64,000 nt of DNA from Limimaricola variabilis (GCF_014195545.1 NZ_JACIBX010000008.1:124001-188000), one strand, 5' to 3'; shown: positions 42,431-52,492, counted from the first letter of the stretch. The notes: generated from the sequence alone by a model not told the origin. Program-made: numbers and translations.

Positions 42431-42900
42431 TCCCAGGCGCGGCGGAGCGCCGCGAGATCGAGCTTCACCATCTCCATCATCGCCGCCATCAACCGTTTCG
42501 ACTGCTCCTCGTCGGCGTCGCGCATCATCTGCTCGAAGGGCTCTGGCACCAGTTGCCAGCGCAGGCCGAAGCAGTCCTTCAGCCAGCCGCACTGCATCTC
42601 CTCTCCGCCATCCGCGAGCAAGGCGGACCAGAGCCGGTCCAGTTCGGCCTGATCGGCGCAGGGGACCGACAGCGACACGGCCTCGTTGAAGGTGGTGTAG
42701 GGCCCGCCGTTCAACGCCTGCATCTCCTGGCCGTCGAGGCTGAACTCGACGAGGACGACGTCGCCCGCCTTGCCGCCGGGCCAGTCCACGGCGCTGGTGT
42801 TGCGGGCGGTGACCCGCGAGTTCGGGAACACCGACACGTAGAATTCGGCGGCCTGCTCCGCCTGTCCGTCGTACCACAAGCAGGGTCTGATCTTCGGCAT
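42421..42900 (-). CDS. VOC-fold protein (PhnB / 3-demethylubiquinone methyltransferase-like domain)
   Basis: A 159-residue glyoxalase-fold protein of the PhnB-like group. KIRPCLWYDGQAEQAAEFYVSVF is the classical N-terminus. It also has EFSLDGQEMQALNGGPYTTFNEAVSLSV and the segment DCFGLRWQLVPEPF. The original 3-demethylubiquinone methyltransferase label of the Pfam domain is known to be misleading, so function is unassigned. I chose the ATG at 42900 because CGGAGGAGG lies upstream. It follows the BMP-type transport operon on the same strand but is separated from it by a terminator. Confidence 0.85.
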   Translation of the reverse strand: MPKIRPCLWYDGQAEQAAEFYVSVFPNSRVTARNTSAVDWPGGKAGDVVLVEFSLDGQEMQALNGGPYTTFNEAVSLSVPCADQAELDRLWSALLADGGEEMQCGWLKDCFGLRWQLVPEPFEQMMRDADEEQSKRLMAAMMEMVKLDLAALRRAWEGG

Positions 42901-42950
42901 GTCGAATCCTCCTCCGGTGGTAGGATGCCACATCAAGACGCGCCGCCGGG

Positions 42951-42981
42951 CAAAAAAAGGCCCGCCACGTGGGCGGGCCTT
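42951..42981 (-). terminator. Strong intrinsic terminator of the xdh-purine transport operon
   Basis: On the minus strand AAGGCCCGCC pairs with GGCGGGCCTT (10 bp, five-base loop), and the stem is followed by an uninterrupted run of T residues (plus-strand A-run 42952-42958). It lies 23 bases after the binding-protein stop. Confidence 0.9.
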
Positions 42982-43004
42982 CGCTGGGCTGTCAGGGGCG
43001 CCGC

Positions 43005-44081
43005 TTACTGCGGGATCTCGCCGGTCAGGCCCTCGACGTAGAAGTTCATGCCGGCGAGCGTTGCGTCGTCGGCCACTTCGCCCTCGGCAAGCCAGTCCGA
43101 GCCGTCCTGCTTCTTGAGCGGGCCGGTGAAGGGGTGCACTTCGCCCGCGGCGATTGCATCCTTGAGCGCCAGCGCGGCCTCCTTCACCTCGGTGGGCACC
43201 GCATCGGTGATCTCGCCGATCTCGACCATGCCAGCATCGATGCCGTCCCAGGTGTCCTTCGACTCCCAGGTGCCGTCGATCACCGCGCCGACGCGGTCGA
43301 TGTAGTACTGGTTCCAGTTGTCGATGATCGAGCTGACGCGCGGCTTCGGCGCGTAGTCGAGCATGTCCGAGGCCTGGCCGAAGGTGATGACGTCGCCCGC
43401 CTCCTGCGCGGCGGCCTGCGGCGCGGTGGAATCGGTGTGCTGCAGGATCACGTCGGCGCCGGCGTCGATCAGCGCCTTGGCGGCCTCGGCTTCCTTGGCC
43501 GGGTCGAACCAGGTGTAGGCCCAGACCACGCGGAACTCGACCTCGGGGTTCACCTTCTTAGCCTGGATGTAGGCGGCGTTGATGCCGCGGATCACCTCGG
43601 GGATGGGGTAGGAGCCGATATAGCCGATGATGTTGCTCTCGGTCATCTCGCCCGCGATCAGGCCCTGCACCGCGCGGCCCTCGTAGAAGCGGGCGGAGTA
43701 GGTCGAGACGTTGTCGGCGCGCTGGTAGCCGGTGGCGTGCTCGAACTTCACGTCCGGAAACTTCTGGGCGACGTTCATCGTCGCTTCCATGAAGCCGAAG
43801 GAAGTGGTGAAGATCAGGTCCGCGCCCTGTAGCGCCATCTGGGTCAGCACGCGCTCGGCGTCGGGGCCCTCGGGGACGCTCTCGACATAGACGGTCTCGA
43901 CCTTGTCGCCGTATTCCTCCTCGACGGCGAGGCGGCCCTGGTCGTGCTGGTAGGTCCAGCCGAGATCGCCCACCGGCCCGACATAGATGAAGCCCACCTT
44001 GGTCTTGTCGTCCTGCGCCATCGCCCCGGTGGCGAAGGCTGCGGCGGCGGTGGCACCGAGAAGCACTGTCTTGAAGGTCAT
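43005..44081 (-). CDS. BMP family purine/nucleoside-binding periplasmic protein
   Basis: A 358-residue solute-binding protein of the BMP family, the receptor of the second purine-type ABC importer in the window. The signal peptide is residues 1-23 (ATAAAAFATGAMA) with no lipid Cys. The mature start KVGFIYVGPVGDLGWTYQHDQG is typical of the xanthine/purine branch. ATGYQRADNVSTYSARFYEGR and GYIGSYPIPEVIRGINA also support this. I chose the ATG at 44081, where the signal peptide begins. It is the last gene of a seven-gene minus-strand operon that starts with xdhA, which points to hypoxanthine, xanthine or related purines as ligand. Confidence 0.9.
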   Translation of the reverse strand: MTFKTVLLGATAAAAFATGAMAQDDKTKVGFIYVGPVGDLGWTYQHDQGRLAVEEEYGDKVETVYVESVPEGPDAERVLTQMALQGADLIFTTSFGFMEATMNVAQKFPDVKFEHATGYQRADNVSTYSARFYEGRAVQGLIAGEMTESNIIGYIGSYPIPEVIRGINAAYIQAKKVNPEVEFRVVWAYTWFDPAKEAEAAKALIDAGADVILQHTDSTAPQAAAQEAGDVITFGQASDMLDYAPKPRVSSIIDNWNQYYIDRVGAVIDGTWESKDTWDGIDAGMVEIGEITDAVPTEVKEAALALKDAIAAGEVHPFTGPLKKQDGSDWLAEGEVADDATLAGMNFYVEGLTGEIPQ

Positions 44082-44112
44082 GTCGTTGTTCCCTGTTGGT
44101 GGATCTTCCGCC

Positions 44113-45024
44113 TCAGCTCGAGGCGTGGAAGGGGCGGCCGAGCGAGCCGGGCGCACGGCCCGCCCGCAGGATGACGAGAACGAGGATGGTCGCGAGATAG
44201 GGCGCCATCTGCAGGTACTCGATCGGGATCTGCACGCCGCCCGAGGCCTGCAGCGCCAGCTGCAGCGCCGTGGCGCCGCCGAACAGCCAGGCGCCCAGCA
44301 CCAGCCGTCCGGGCCGCCAGCTGGCGAAGACCACGATCGCGAGCGCGATCCAGCCCGCGCCGGCGGTCATCCCTTCGGTCCATTGCGGCACGCGCACGAG
44401 GCTCAGATAGGCACCGCCCAGACCGGCGCAGGCGCCGCCGAAGGCGATCGCGGCGAGTCGCAGGCGCACGACCTTGTAGCCCAGCGCATGGGCGGCGTCG
44501 TGGTTTTCGCCGACGGCGCGCAGCACCCGGCCGGCGCGGGTCCGGTTCAGGAACAGCCAGACCAGCGCGACGATTAGCAGCGCGATATAGACCATCGCGT
44601 CATGGCGGAACATAACCGGCCCGAGAAACGGGATGTCGCGCAGCCCCGGCAAGTAGAGGTCGGGCACCACGGGACCCTTCACGCCGATATAGCCCTGGCC
44701 CAGAAGGGCGGAGAGGCCGAGGCCGAACAGCGTCAACGCGAGACCGGTGGCCACCTGGTTGGACAGGAACAGCTGGGTCAGGATCCCGAACACCATCGAC
44801 AGAAGCGCCCCGCCCAGCGCCGCGCCTGCGAAGCCCAGCCAGGGCGAGCCGGTCGCGGTCGCTACGACGAAGCCGCAGACCGCGCCGGTGATCATCATGC
44901 CCTCGACGCCGAGATTGAGCACGCCCGCGCGCTCGACGACCAGCTCGCCGATCGCGGCCAGCAGGATCGGTGTCGAGACGACGATGATCGCCGACAGCAG
45001 CAGGATCGGATCGATGTTGCTCAT
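44113..45024 (-). CDS. Purine ABC transporter permease, NupQ-type subunit
   Basis: A 303-residue inner-membrane permease (BPD_transp_2) with about eight to nine hydrophobic segments. GELVVERAGVLNLGVEGMMI near residues 26-45 is the family hallmark. The ATPase contact loop NRTRAGRVLRAVGENHDAAH is present. The ATG at 45024 overlaps the stop of the other permease gene by four bases, as expected for stoichiometric partners. It lies 31 bases before the binding-protein gene. Confidence 0.9.
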   Translation of the reverse strand: MSNIDPILLLSAIIVVSTPILLAAIGELVVERAGVLNLGVEGMMITGAVCGFVVATATGSPWLGFAGAALGGALLSMVFGILTQLFLSNQVATGLALTLFGLGLSALLGQGYIGVKGPVVPDLYLPGLRDIPFLGPVMFRHDAMVYIALLIVALVWLFLNRTRAGRVLRAVGENHDAAHALGYKVVRLRLAAIAFGGACAGLGGAYLSLVRVPQWTEGMTAGAGWIALAIVVFASWRPGRLVLGAWLFGGATALQLALQASGGVQIPIEYLQMAPYLATILVLVILRAGRAPGSLGRPFHASS

Positions 45025-46103
45025 GCCACCGCCCTCCGGCCGAAGCGGAAGCTGAAATTCGTCAGGACGTCGATCGCCAGAAGGAAGAACAGCAGCATGC
45101 CTTGGAACATCTGGATTGCGGCGAGCGGCAGGTTCATCTGCAGCTGCGCCAGTTCGCCGCCGATATAGGTGAGCGCCATCAGCAGCCCCGCCAGCAGGAT
45201 GCCGATCGGATTGAGCCGGCCGAGGAAGGCCACGATGATCGCGGTGAAGCCGTAGCCCACGTTGAAGTCGATGCCGAGCCGGCCCGCCGGGCCCGCCACT
45301 TCGAACATCCCGGCGAGACCGGCCAGCGCGCCCGACAGCCCCATGCAGACCACGACCAGCCAGCTCGGGTTGACCCCGCCGAACACCGCGGCGCGCGGGC
45401 TCTGGCCGGCCAGCCGCACCCGGAAGCCGAGCTGGTGGCGCGTCATCACCACCTGCCCGACGATCACCGCGACCAGCGCCAGCACGACGCCCCAATGCAT
45501 GCCGGTGCCCACGATCAGCTCGGGGTTGGCGGCGGAAGGGTATTGCGCGAGGTTGCGCGAGCCGGGAAAGCCCATGCCGTCGGGATTGCGCAGCAGGCCC
45601 AGCGCCATCGAGGCCAAGAGCGCCTCGGCAACATAGACCAGCATGAGAGAGACCAGTACCTCGTTGGTGCCGAAGCGGACCCGCAGCAGCGCCGGGATCA
45701 TCGCCCAGAGCAGACCGCCCAGCGCGCCCGCGAGGGTCATCGCCGGAAAGATCAGCCAGCTTTCGGCTGGGTAAAAGGCGAGGCCGGTGGCGGCGGCGAA
45801 GATCGCGCCGAGGATGTACTGCCCCTCGGCGCCGATGTTCCAGATGCCGGCCCGGAAGCCCAGCGACAGCCCGATGGCAATCAGGATCAGCGGCCCGGCC
45901 TTCACCAGCAGCTGCGGCCGCGAATAGGAGGCGAAATCGCCGAAGAGCGGATCCCAGAAGATGGTGCGGATCGCCTCGATCGGGTCCTTGCCCAGCAGCG
46001 CGAACAGCAGGCCGCCCGCGACCATGGTCAGCGCCACCGCCACGAAGGGCGTGGCCAAGGTCCAGGCGCGGGACGGTTCAGGGCGGCGTTCGAGCCGGAT
46101 CAC
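45021..46103 (-). CDS. Purine ABC transporter permease, NupP-type subunit
   Basis: A 360-residue permease, the longer of the pair, with the family segment LGFRAGIWNIGAEGQYILGA near residues 80-99 and an ATPase contact loop RHQLGFRVRLAGQSPRAAVF. The start codon is GTG, in GTGATCCGG. A 59-base gap to the upstream ATPase gene holds a copy of an intergenic repeat, so this is the only loosely spaced junction in an otherwise tightly packed operon. Confidence 0.9.
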   Translation of the reverse strand: MIRLERRPEPSRAWTLATPFVAVALTMVAGGLLFALLGKDPIEAIRTIFWDPLFGDFASYSRPQLLVKAGPLILIAIGLSLGFRAGIWNIGAEGQYILGAIFAAATGLAFYPAESWLIFPAMTLAGALGGLLWAMIPALLRVRFGTNEVLVSLMLVYVAEALLASMALGLLRNPDGMGFPGSRNLAQYPSAANPELIVGTGMHWGVVLALVAVIVGQVVMTRHQLGFRVRLAGQSPRAAVFGGVNPSWLVVVCMGLSGALAGLAGMFEVAGPAGRLGIDFNVGYGFTAIIVAFLGRLNPIGILLAGLLMALTYIGGELAQLQMNLPLAAIQMFQGMLLFFLLAIDVLTNFSFRFGRRAVA

Positions 46104-46130
46104 GCGTCGATCCCCATGGCGCGCGGCCCC

Positions 46131-46162
46131 GTCTTCATCACTCCGAAAATACGCAAGATCCC
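46131..46162 (-). repeat. Intergenic repeat copy B between ATPase and permease genes
   Basis: Read on the minus strand it is TTGCGTATTTTCGGAGTG followed by ATGAAGAC, and it closely matches copy A near 15000 (TTGCGTATTTGAGGAATGG, then TGAAGGAC). It starts immediately after the ATPase stop codon and lies inside a probable operon. Confidence 0.5.
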
Positions 46163-47686
46163 TCAGCCTTCCACCTGTGCCGGGGCCATGTCATGTGCAC
46201 CCCCCAGCATCATCCCGATCTCGTCGATCCCCAGCCCTGCCATGGGGCGCGGCGCGCTCAGCCGACCGGCATTGAGTGCGGCGAAGCGATCCGAGATCTC
46301 CATCAGCTCGTCGAGGTCCTGGCTGATGACGATCAGCGCGGCGCCCGCCTCGGCCAGATCCAGCAGAGCCTGCCGGATGGTCGCCGCGGCGGCGGCGTCG
46401 ACGCCCCATGTCGGCTGGTTGACGACCAGCACCTCGGGCCGCTGCAGGATCTCGCGCCCGATGACGAATTTCTGCAGGTTGCCGCCCGAGAGCGCGCGCG
46501 CCGCCGTGCCGGGGCCCGGCGTGCGCACGTCGAAGCGTTCGATCACCCGCTCGGCGAAGCCGCGGGCCCGGCCCCAGCGCAGGAAGCCGTGCCGCACCAG
46601 ATCCTCGCGCGGACCGGCGGTCAGCAGCGCGTTCTCGGTCAGGCTCATGTCGGGGGCGGCGGCATGGCCCATCCGCTCCTCGGGGGCGCAGAGAAGCCCC
46701 ATGCGGCGCCGGGCCGTGACCCCCTCGCGGCCGATCTCGCGCCCCTTGAAGCGGATCATGCCCGGCGCCACGTGCATCTCGCCTGACAGCGCCATTGCCA
46801 GTTCGTCCTGGCCGTTGCCGGCGACCCCGCCGATGCCCAGCACCTCCCCGGCGCGCAGTTCCAGATCGATCGCGTGCAGCGCGGTGCCGAAGGCGCGCGG
46901 CGCAGGGGCCGAAAGGCCTGCGAGTTCGAGCACGACATCCCCGGTGCGGCCGCCCGCGCGCGACGGCGTGGACAGCGTCGCGCCGACCATCTGCTCGGCC
47001 ATGTCGCGCGCCGCCGTGGTCTTGGGGTCGCATTTGCCGACCACCTTGCCGTGACGCAGGATCGTGGCGCTGTCGCAGATCGTGCGGATCTCCTCTAGCT
47101 TGTGGCTGATATAGAGGATCGAGACCCCTTCCTCGCGCAGCTTGCGCAGGGTCTCGAACAGGATCGCCACCTCCTGCGGGGTCAGCACCGAGGTCGGCTC
47201 GTCCATGATCAGCAGCCGCGGCTCCTGCAGGAGGCAGCGGATGATCTCCACGCGCTGCCGTTCGCCAGCCGACAGGTCGCCCACGATCCGGTCGGGATCG
47301 AGCGGCAGGCCGTAGGATTGCGAGACTTCGCGGATCTGCGCGGCGAGCCGGTTCAGCGCGGGCGGGTTCTCCATGCCCAGCGCCACGTTCTCGGCCACGC
47401 TCATCGCGTCGAAGAGCGAGAAGTGCTGGAACACCATGGCGACGCCCGAGGCACGGGCGGCGCGCGGTTCGGCTGGCGCGAAGGGGGCGCCATCGAGGCG
47501 CATGGTCCCGGCATCGGGCTGGACGAGGCCGTAGATCGTCTTGACCAGCGTCGATTTTCCGGCGCCGTTCTCGCCCAGAAGCGCGTGCACTTCGCCCTTG
47601 GCGATGTCGAAGGAGACGTCGGCATTGGCCACGACCCCGGGATAGGCCTTGGTCAGGCCGGACAGCTGCAGTAGCGGCGTGCTCAT
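46163..47686 (-). CDS. Purine ABC transporter double ATP-binding protein
   Basis: A 507-residue fused pair of ATP-binding cassettes. In the first, Walker A is GENGAGKST (about 37-45), the signature is LSAGERQRVE and Walker B is LLIMDEPTS. The second has a degenerate P-loop (GVAGNGQDE) but a canonical signature (LSGGNLQK). This is the same one-good-site layout as the other BMP-type ATPase in the window. The two are homologous but clearly divergent, so they are not a recent duplication. The ATG overlaps the xdhC stop by four bases, joining transport to xanthine dehydrogenase maturation. Confidence 0.92.
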   Translation of the reverse strand: MSTPLLQLSGLTKAYPGVVANADVSFDIAKGEVHALLGENGAGKSTLVKTIYGLVQPDAGTMRLDGAPFAPAEPRAARASGVAMVFQHFSLFDAMSVAENVALGMENPPALNRLAAQIREVSQSYGLPLDPDRIVGDLSAGERQRVEIIRCLLQEPRLLIMDEPTSVLTPQEVAILFETLRKLREEGVSILYISHKLEEIRTICDSATILRHGKVVGKCDPKTTAARDMAEQMVGATLSTPSRAGGRTGDVVLELAGLSAPAPRAFGTALHAIDLELRAGEVLGIGGVAGNGQDELAMALSGEMHVAPGMIRFKGREIGREGVTARRRMGLLCAPEERMGHAAAPDMSLTENALLTAGPREDLVRHGFLRWGRARGFAERVIERFDVRTPGPGTAARALSGGNLQKFVIGREILQRPEVLVVNQPTWGVDAAAAATIRQALLDLAEAGAALIVISQDLDELMEISDRFAALNAGRLSAPRPMAGLGIDEIGMMLGGAHDMAPAQVEG

Positions 47687-48612
47687 CCGGCGCGGTCCCT
47701 CGTCATTCTTTCGTTCCCGCTCCTCAGTAGCGCGGCGGCGACGCCGACGGCAATGGCCTGCGGATCGCGACCCAATGAGGTGTCGCCTATCGGACAGGCT
47801 ATGCGGGAAATCAAGGCGTTGGCGTGGCCCAGCGCCGAAAGCCGCGGCCGGAAACGCGCCCATTTCGTGGCCGAGCCGATCAGCCCGCAGCTGGCGAAGC
47901 CATGGGTGAGAGCGGCGTGGCAGAGCGCGAGATCGAGGTCGTGGTCGCGGGTCAGGATCAGGTGGTCGGCGTCGCGTGGCGCGCGCGACATCAGCGCAGG
48001 CGGGGTCGCGGCGGGGATCACCGTGACGCCTTCGGGGACGGCTTCGGGAAAGCAGTCGGGCGCGAGGTCGATCCAGGTGATCGCCCGGCCCGGCAGCGGC
48101 GCCATGACCGAGACGACGGCGCGGCCGACATGGCCCGCCCCCCAGACCCAGAGCGCTCGGGCCTCGGGCAGGGGTGCCTCGACGAGCCAGTTCTCGACGA
48201 TGGCTGGGGCCGCGCCGGCGGGCATGGCGGCAAGCTTGCGCGCGACGGCGGCGGGCATCTCTCCGGCAGGCCCGAGCGGACGGGCCCGGTGCAGGGTCTC
48301 GGGCAGTTCGCCTGCCGCGAAGCGTTCCCAGGCCAGCGTGACCGCGCCGCCGCAGCATTGGCGGAGCGCCGGGCCCAGCGGCAGCCGCCGCTGGGCCGTG
48401 GCCCGGCCCATGGCCAGCATGTCACGCGCCGTTTCCACCGCTTCGTGTTCCAGCGCGCCGCCGCCTATGGTGCCGGACTGGCCGCCCTGCCAGACCAGCA
48501 TCGAGGTGCCGGCATCGCGCGGGGCCGATCCGGCGGTCGCGACCACCAGCACCCTGATCACCGGGCCATGCGCGGCAACAGCGGCAGCGAGGGTGTCGCG
48601 GTCGAAGCTCAC
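47683..48612 (-). CDS. xdhC: Xanthine dehydrogenase accessory protein XdhC
   Basis: XdhC binds molybdenum cofactor, promotes its sulfuration and inserts it into xanthine dehydrogenase. The 309-residue protein has the family features: VVATAGSAPRDAGTSMLVW, GTIGGGALEHEAV and the LRQCCGGAVTLAWE block with two conserved Cys. A C-terminal Rossmann-like domain starts at ALWVWGAGHVGRAVV. The start is GTG at 48612, overlapping the xdhB stop (GTGA), with AAAGGG upstream. A longer frame to 49113 runs through xdhB and is spurious. Confidence 0.92.
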   Translation of the reverse strand: MSFDRDTLAAAVAAHGPVIRVLVVATAGSAPRDAGTSMLVWQGGQSGTIGGGALEHEAVETARDMLAMGRATAQRRLPLGPALRQCCGGAVTLAWERFAAGELPETLHRARPLGPAGEMPAAVARKLAAMPAGAAPAIVENWLVEAPLPEARALWVWGAGHVGRAVVSVMAPLPGRAITWIDLAPDCFPEAVPEGVTVIPAATPPALMSRAPRDADHLILTRDHDLDLALCHAALTHGFASCGLIGSATKWARFRPRLSALGHANALISRIACPIGDTSLGRDPQAIAVGVAAALLRSGNERMTRDRAG

Positions 48613-51011
48613 CCCTTTGCCCTCCGAACGGCGGCGAGCACGCGCTCGGCCGTGGCGGGCGCGTCGAGGCGCGGGTAGTTCGGGCCGCAGGCCGAGGCCG
48701 CGTGGCTCAGCGCGAGAAAGGCCGAGATACCGAGCATGAAGGGCGGCTCGCCCACCGCCTTGGAACGGTAGATCGTCTGCGCCGGGTTCGGGGCGTCCCA
48801 CAGATCCACGTGAAACAGGTCCGGCCGGTCGGAGCAGGCGGGAATCTTGTAGGTCGAAGGCGCGTGGGTCCTGAGCGCGCCCTTGTCGTCCCAGACCAGC
48901 TCCTCGGTGGTGAGCCAGCCTGCGCCCTGCACGTAGCCGCCCTCGATCTGACCCTTGTCGAGCGCCGGGTTCAGCGAATGGCCCGCATCGTGCAGGATGT
49001 CGGTCCGAAGGATGCGGTTCTCGCCGGTGAGCGTGTCGATCGCCACCTCGGTCACGGCGGCGCCGTGGGCGAAGTAGAAGAAGGGCCGGCCCTGGCCCTT
49101 GATCCGGTCCCATTTCAGGTCCGGCGTCTTGTAGAAGCCGGTAGCCGACAGGCTGACCCGCGCCTCGTAGGCGAGCTTCACCGCCTGCTCGAAGCTCAAG
49201 CTTTCGCCACCGACATGCACCTGGTCATCGGCGAAACGCACCTCGGAGGCGCTGCACTGGTGCAGCCCGGCGAGGAACTCGGCGATCCGGGTCCGGATCG
49301 TGTCGCAGGCGGCTTTCGCCGCCATGCCGTTCAGGTCCGAGCCGGAGGAGGCGGCGGTGGCCGAGGTGTTGGGCACCTTGTGGGTATCGGTCGCGGTGAT
49401 CCGCACCCGCTCGGGCGAGACGCCGAAGCGGGAGGCGGCGACCTGCGCCACCTTGCGGAACAGGCCCTGTCCCATCTCGGTGCCGCCATGGTTCAGGTGG
49501 ATCGAGCCGTCCTGGTAGACATGCACCAGCGCACCCGCCTGGTTGAGGTGGGTCAGCGTGAAGGAGATGCCGAACTTCACCGGCGAGAAGGCGATGCCGC
49601 GCTTGAGGATCGGGTTCTCGGCGTTCCACTGCGCGATGGCCTCGCGACGCGCCTTGTAGTCCGAGGTCTCCAGCAGCCGCTCGGTCATCTCGTGCAGGAT
49701 GAAGTCGGTGACCTCCATGCCATAGGGCGTGGTGTTGTGCCCCTCTTCCGGCCGGGCTTCACCCGCCGGGAGCTGCGCCTGAGCGCCGCGCGAGGCGAGG
49801 TCGGTGTCGCCGTCGGCGGGCAGGGCAGGTGCCGGGTCGTCGTGGTGCTGCGCCTCTTCGTTCAGCGCGCTGGCCGCGCGGTAGTAGTTGCGTTGGCGCA
49901 CCTCGACCGGGTCGAGGCCCAGCACGTGCGCCACCTCATCCATCACCCGCTCGATGCCCAGCACGCCCTGCGGCCCGCCGAAGCCGCGGAAGGCGGTGGC
50001 AGATTGGGTGTTGGTCTTGAGCCGGTGCGAAGTGATCCGCACCGCATCCAGCAGATAGGCGTTGTCGGAATGCAGCATCGCCCGGTCGGCCACCGGCAGC
50101 GACAGGTCGAGCGACCAGCCGCAGCGGGTGTAATGGGTGAAGTCGATGCCCAGAACCCGGCCGCTCTCATCGTAGCCTACCTCGTAGTCGACGCGGAAAT
50201 CATGCCGCTTGCCGGTGATGGTCATGTCGTCGTCGCGGTCGTAGCGCATCCGGCAGGCGCGGCCCGTTTTCGCGGCCATGATTGCGCAGGCGACGGCGAG
50301 CGCGTTGCCCTGACTTTCCTTGCCGCCGAAGCCGCCGCCCATGCGGCGACACTCGACCTTCACCGCCGACATCGGCAGGCCGAGCGCGTCGGCCACCTTG
50401 TGCTGGATCTCGGTCGGGTGCTGGGTCGAGGAATGGATCGTGACCCCGTCCTCCTGCGGCTGCGCCATCGCGGCCATGCCTTCGAGATAGAAGTGCTCTT
50501 GGCCGCCCATCTCGATCCGGCCCTTGAGCTTGCGCGGGGCGTTCGAGATGGCGGTTTCGGCGTCGCCCTTGTACCAGATGCGCGGCCCGTCCTCGAAGCG
50601 CGAATTGGCGGCGAGCGCCTGCTCCACGGTGAGGATCGGCTCCTCTTCCTCGTATTCGACCTCTGCCAGCCTAGCGGCCTTGCGCGCGGCGAGATGGCTG
50701 TCGGCGGCGACGAGGAAGAGCTGCTGGCCGTGGTAATGCACGGTGCCGTCGGAGAGCAGCGGTTCGTCATGCGCGCTGGGCGAGCAATCGGCGGGCCGGT
50801 CGAGATCCGCGGCCGTCAGCACCATGGCGACACCGGGGGCGGCGCGCACCTTGTCGAGGTTCATCGACACGATCCGCCCGCGCGCGATGCGCGACAGGCC
50901 GAAGGCGAGATGCAGCGCATGGGCCGGGGCGGGGATGTCGTCGATGTAGCGCGCCTGTCCGGTGACGTGCAGCACCGCGCTGTCATGCGGGAGGGGTTTT
51001 CCGACGCTCAT
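48609..51011 (-). CDS. xdhB: Xanthine dehydrogenase, molybdopterin-binding subunit
   Basis: The large subunit of bacterial xanthine dehydrogenase, which hydroxylates hypoxanthine to xanthine and xanthine to urate at a molybdenum centre. It has 800 residues, the usual length. An N-terminal ald_Xan_dh_C domain (about 20-130) is followed by the Mo-binding region. [12 protein letters not shown] binds the cofactor. FRGFGGPQG and [12 protein letters not shown] are standard cofactor contacts. The catalytic Glu is in [14 protein letters not shown] near the C-terminus. The gene overlaps xdhA and xdhC by four bases each. Confidence 0.96.
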   Translation of the reverse strand: MSVGKPLPHDSAVLHVTGQARYIDDIPAPAHALHLAFGLSRIARGRIVSMNLDKVRAAPGVAMVLTAADLDRPADCSPSAHDEPLLSDGTVHYHGQQLFLVAADSHLAARKAARLAEVEYEEEEPILTVEQALAANSRFEDGPRIWYKGDAETAISNAPRKLKGRIEMGGQEHFYLEGMAAMAQPQEDGVTIHSSTQHPTEIQHKVADALGLPMSAVKVECRRMGGGFGGKESQGNALAVACAIMAAKTGRACRMRYDRDDDMTITGKRHDFRVDYEVGYDESGRVLGIDFTHYTRCGWSLDLSLPVADRAMLHSDNAYLLDAVRITSHRLKTNTQSATAFRGFGGPQGVLGIERVMDEVAHVLGLDPVEVRQRNYYRAASALNEEAQHHDDPAPALPADGDTDLASRGAQAQLPAGEARPEEGHNTTPYGMEVTDFILHEMTERLLETSDYKARREAIAQWNAENPILKRGIAFSPVKFGISFTLTHLNQAGALVHVYQDGSIHLNHGGTEMGQGLFRKVAQVAASRFGVSPERVRITATDTHKVPNTSATAASSGSDLNGMAAKAACDTIRTRIAEFLAGLHQCSASEVRFADDQVHVGGESLSFEQAVKLAYEARVSLSATGFYKTPDLKWDRIKGQGRPFFYFAHGAAVTEVAIDTLTGENRILRTDILHDAGHSLNPALDKGQIEGGYVQGAGWLTTEELVWDDKGALRTHAPSTYKIPACSDRPDLFHVDLWDAPNPAQTIYRSKAVGEPPFMLGISAFLALSHAASACGPNYPRLDAPATAERVLAAVRRAKG

Positions 51012-52492
51012 GCCCGCACCTCCAGCACGCTGGTCTTTTGGCCCGACACTTCCGCGAAGTAGCGCCGCGCGAGGCCCTGTGCTGCCTCGAGCCGGTATTG
51101 CGCGGAGGCGCGCATGTCGGTGAGCGGGGTGAAGTCGTCAGCCAGCGCCGGCAGCGCCGCCTCGACGGTCTCAATGTTCCACGGCTTGCCGGTGAGCGCG
51201 GCCTCGAAGGCCTTCGCGCGCTTGGGCGTCGCCGCCATGCCGCCGAAGCCGGTGCGGGCATGCGTGATCGTGCCGTCTTCGACGGTCACGTCGAAGGCGC
51301 CGCAGACCGCGGAGATGTCCTGGTCGAAACGCTTGGAGATCTTGTAGACGCGGAAGCGCTCGCGCCCCTCGGGCAGGCTCACCGCCTCGACGAACTCGCC
51401 GGGCTGCCGGTCCTGCTTGCCGTAATCGATGAAGAAGTCCTCGAGCGGCAATTCGCGGCGCGCGTCGCCCTTTCGCAGGTGGATCGTGGCGCCCAGCGCG
51501 ATCAGCGCGGGGGCGTTGTCGCCGATGGGCGAGCCGTTGGCGAGGCTGCCGCCGATCGTCGCGGCGTTGCGCACCTGAACCGAGCCGTAGCGGCGCACCA
51601 TCTCGGCATAGGAGGGGTAGGGTGCGGCCAGCGCTTCGAGCACCCGCGTCATGGTGACGCCCGCGCTGAAGCGGATCCGGCCATCCGCGCGGGTGATCGT
51701 CTTGAGGTCCTCGCAACGATTGAGGAAGGCCGTCTCGGGCAGGGCGCGCAGCCCCTTGGTGACCCACAGCCCGACATCGGTGGCCCCGGCGATCAGCGTG
51801 GCGTCGGGGTGGTCGAGATACCACGCGGCCAGTTCGTCGGCGGTCTCGGGGATGAAGCCCGGCGCTTCGGTCAGCGTCGCATCCGTGCCCCGGCCGGTCT
51901 CCGGCTCGTAGGGGGCACGGCCTGCCGCGGGCGCGGCGGCGGCATCGGCGCTCCGGGTCGCTGCCCCGCCCGTCTGTGCGGGGGCGAGGGTCTTCAGCTT
52001 CTCGCGGTCGCTCTCGATCCATGCGGGCAGGGGCGCGCCCTCGGCGGCTTCGGCGGCACGGATGATCGGCGCGTAGCCGGTGCAGCGGCACAGGTTGCCC
52101 GCGAGCTGGTCGTCATGATCGGTGCGGCCCTGCGCATGGGCGGCGGCCATCGCCATTACGAAGCCCGGGGTGCAGAAGCCGCACTGGCTGCCGTGATGCT
52201 CGACCATCGCCCGCTGGACGGGGTGCAGCGCGCCGCCTTCGGCCAGCCCTTCGACGGTGCGCACGGCGCGACCGGCAAGCTGCGGCAGGAACAGGATGCA
52301 GGCGTTGAGCGCGCGCAAGCCCCCCTCGGGGTCGGTGACGATCACCGTGCAGGCGCCGCAGTCGCCCTCGTTGCAGCCTTCCTTGGTGCCGGTCAGGCCT
52401 CTTTGTTCACGCAGGTAATCGAGCAGGCTGCGCGTCGGCGCTCCGCCTGCGCGTACCGTCTCTCCATTGAGAAGAAACGCGATCTCGGTCAT
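51008..52492 (-). CDS. xdhA: Xanthine dehydrogenase, Fe-S/FAD-binding subunit
   Basis: The small subunit, carrying two 2Fe-2S clusters and FAD, passes electrons from the molybdenum site to NAD. The plant-type ferredoxin domain has Cys40, Cys45 and Cys48 in [12 protein letters not shown] and a fourth Cys further on. The second cluster domain has QCGFCTPGF and the CRCTGY pair. The FAD domain follows from about residue 215, with [18 protein letters not shown] and [17 protein letters not shown], and then a CO_deh_flav_C domain. It is the first gene of the xdhABC-transport operon. The 315-base gap to dnaE holds its promoter. Confidence 0.96.
   Translation of the reverse strand: MTEIAFLLNGETVRAGGAPTRSLLDYLREQRGLTGTKEGCNEGDCGACTVIVTDPEGGLRALNACILFLPQLAGRAVRTVEGLAEGGALHPVQRAMVEHHGSQCGFCTPGFVMAMAAAHAQGRTDHDDQLAGNLCRCTGYAPIIRAAEAAEGAPLPAWIESDREKLKTLAPAQTGGAATRSADAAAAPAAGRAPYEPETGRGTDATLTEAPGFIPETADELAAWYLDHPDATLIAGATDVGLWVTKGLRALPETAFLNRCEDLKTITRADGRIRFSAGVTMTRVLEALAAPYPSYAEMVRRYGSVQVRNAATIGGSLANGSPIGDNAPALIALGATIHLRKGDARRELPLEDFFIDYGKQDRQPGEFVEAVSLPEGRERFRVYKISKRFDQDISAVCGAFDVTVEDGTITHARTGFGGMAATPKRAKAFEAALTGKPWNIETVEAALPALADDFTPLTDMRASAQYRLEAAQGLARRYFAEVSGQKTSVLEVRA

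Noticed and set aside
47750-48678. Plus-strand open frames opposite xdhC
   Set aside because: xdhC has the CCGG block and a GTGA overlap with xdhB. The plus frames show no family resemblance.
48702-51062. A 786-codon open frame on the plus strand opposite xdhB
   Set aside because: It is an antisense shadow. The minus-strand xdhB has the full set of molybdenum-cofactor motifs and a four-base overlap at each end.
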